This document shows positions 4,118 through 5,005 of a DNA stretch of 5,005 nucleotides, piece by piece. The notes beneath the pieces are model-generated. The model saw only the letters and a list, made by a program, of their open reading frames with translations, searched no databases and had not been told where the DNA came from. Position numbers and translations under genes: made by a program. The stretch spans positions 1 to 5,005 of the forward strand of contig DVGD01000026.1 of NCBI GenBank assembly GCA_018712905.1, written 5' to 3'. This DNA comes from Candidatus Avoscillospira stercoripullorum. Its GTDB lineage: Bacteria > Bacillota > Clostridia > Oscillospirales > Oscillospiraceae. Position 1 is the stretch's first letter, and each line of letters starts with the position of its first letter.

Positions 4118-5005
4118 ACAGCTTCGATCGTTCACGGCGGTGGTGCAGTACCGCAGCTTCACCAAGGCGGCGGAAAAGACCTACCTCTCCCAGCCCACCG
4201 TCAGCGCCCATATCCGCATGCTGGAGGAGGAGCTCCACACCCGCCTCATCGTCCGGGACACCAAGAACCTGGACATCACGCCCAAGGGCTGGGAGCTCTA
4301 TGAATGCGCCGTCCACATTCTGGAGCTCCAGGATCACCTCCTGCAGCGCTGGGCGGAGGAGAGCAGGCACATCATCCAGCTGGGGGCGTCCACCATCCCG
4401 TCGGCCTATATCCTGCCGGAGATTTTGCCCCAATACGGCAAGCTGCACCCCGAGACGTACTTCGTGGTGCAGCAGAGCGACAGCAGCCAGGTGATCGGCG
4501 GCCTGCTGGGCGGCCTCTTTGATGTGGGCATGATCGGCATGGACTGCGCCAACGAGGCGCTCACGTGCATTCCCTTCTACCGCGACCGCATGGTGCTCAT
4601 CACGCCGGTCACGGCGCAGTATCTCAAGCTCTTGGAGCAGCCGGAGGTGCCCCTCAGAGCGCTTTTGAAGGAGCCCATCATTCTGCGGGAAAAGGGGAGC
4701 GGCAGCCAAAAAAGCGCCGACCTCTTTTTGGAGAAGATGCACATCTCCGAGCAGGAGCTCAAGGTCACGGCGCGGGTCAACGACCAGGAATCCATCAAAA
4801 ACCTGGTGGCAGGCGGCCTGGGCGTGTCCATCATCTCGGAAAAGGCCGTGCGCAACTTCGTGGAGGAGAAGCGGCTTTTGATGTTTGAGCTTCCCGAGGG
4901 CACCGCCCAGCGCAATCTTTACTTGGTCTTCCCCAAGCGCATCCAAGCCAGCAGTGCGGTGGAGCGCTTTGTGGACTATGTGCGATCTTATTACGCCCTG
5001 GAGGA
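4107..5005 (+). CDS. LysR-family transcriptional regulator, selenium-associated type (3' end at window edge)
   Basis: The frame is open from ATG 4107 to the window end: 299 codons with no stop, about the full length of a LysR protein, so only a few residues should be missing. Residues 2-61 are the winged helix-turn-helix (FTKAAEKTYLSQPTVSAHIRML at about 18-39, then TPKG at 58-61), followed by a linker helix. A periplasmic-binding-like effector domain starts near residue 89 (IQLGASTIPSAYILP). Effector-cleft segments include STIPS (95-99) and REKGSGSQ (194-201), and the hallmark ESIKNLVAGGLGVSIIS spans 228-244. The gene overlaps the desulfurase by 11 bases and has GGGGGAG seven bases before its ATG (4093-4099), so the two are co-transcribed and probably coupled. 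Clostridial selenium loci often carry a LysR regulator of this kind. Its likely targets are the divergent promoters at 2814-2843 and 2895-2923. The effector (cysteine, O-acetylserine-like, selenide or other) is unknown. Confidence 0.93.
   Translation, partial: MDFKQLRSFTAVVQYRSFTKAAEKTYLSQPTVSAHIRMLEEELHTRLIVRDTKNLDITPKGWELYECAVHILELQDHLLQRWAEESRHIIQLGASTIPSAYILPEILPQYGKLHPETYFVVQQSDSSQVIGGLLGGLFDVGMIGMDCANEALTCIPFYRDRMVLITPVTAQYLKLLEQPEVPLRALLKEPIILREKGSGSQKSADLFLEKMHISEQELKVTARVNDQESIKNLVAGGLGVSIISEKAVRNFVEEKRLLMFELPEGTAQRNLYLVFPKRIQASSAVERFVDYVRSYYALE

Noticed and set aside
3960..4946. A long minus-strand open frame opposite the LysR gene
   Set aside because: The plus strand encodes an unmistakable LysR protein through this whole stretch. 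The minus frame has no motif and no ribosome binding site.

Overview
The window is a compact selenium-metabolism locus, most likely from a GC-rich clostridial Firmicute of the gut type (Oscillospiraceae-like). That placement is inference. It rests on strong AGGAG-type ribosome binding sites, GC-rich codon use, and a gene set (YedE, TusA/YedF-like, DUF3343, SelD, EGC-type cysteine desulfurase, selenium-linked LysR) that recurs in selenium-using Clostridia. All six genes look intact; only the last runs off the right edge, essentially at its expected C-terminus.

Layout. Bases 1-152 hold no gene I can support, only several short inverted repeats. From about 2807 leftwards runs a minus-strand operon of four tightly packed genes: yedE (predicted selenium-compound transporter, 2759-1671), a single-domain TusA/YedF-like carrier (1655-1449), a DUF3343 small cysteine protein (1448-1203) and selD (selenophosphate synthetase, 1193-153). 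Gaps are 15, 0 and 9 bases, and two Shine-Dalgarno sequences overlap the preceding stop codon. To the right, on the plus strand, a class V aminotransferase/cysteine desulfurase (2954-4117) overlaps by 11 bases a LysR-family regulator (4107 to the window end).

The two operons diverge from a roughly 120-bp control region. Each side has a recognisable extended -10 promoter. The AT-rich stretch between the two -35 boxes carries nested inverted repeats, several with the T-N11-A spacing typical of LysR-type regulators. A perfect 9-bp-arm hairpin lies in the yedE leader. The simplest reading is that the LysR protein binds the shared region and adjusts both operons to selenium or sulfur status.

How the genes may work together (inference from family knowledge): YedE brings a selenium or sulfur species across the membrane. 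The desulfurase could release Se or S from (seleno)cysteine as a bound persulfide/perselenide. The TusA-like and DUF3343 proteins, both with exposed cysteine motifs, could relay it. SelD converts selenide and ATP to selenophosphate for selenocysteine, selenouridine or a labile selenium cofactor. No selA, selB, selC, selenouridine synthase or selenoprotein gene is visible here, so the end use cannot be decided from this window.
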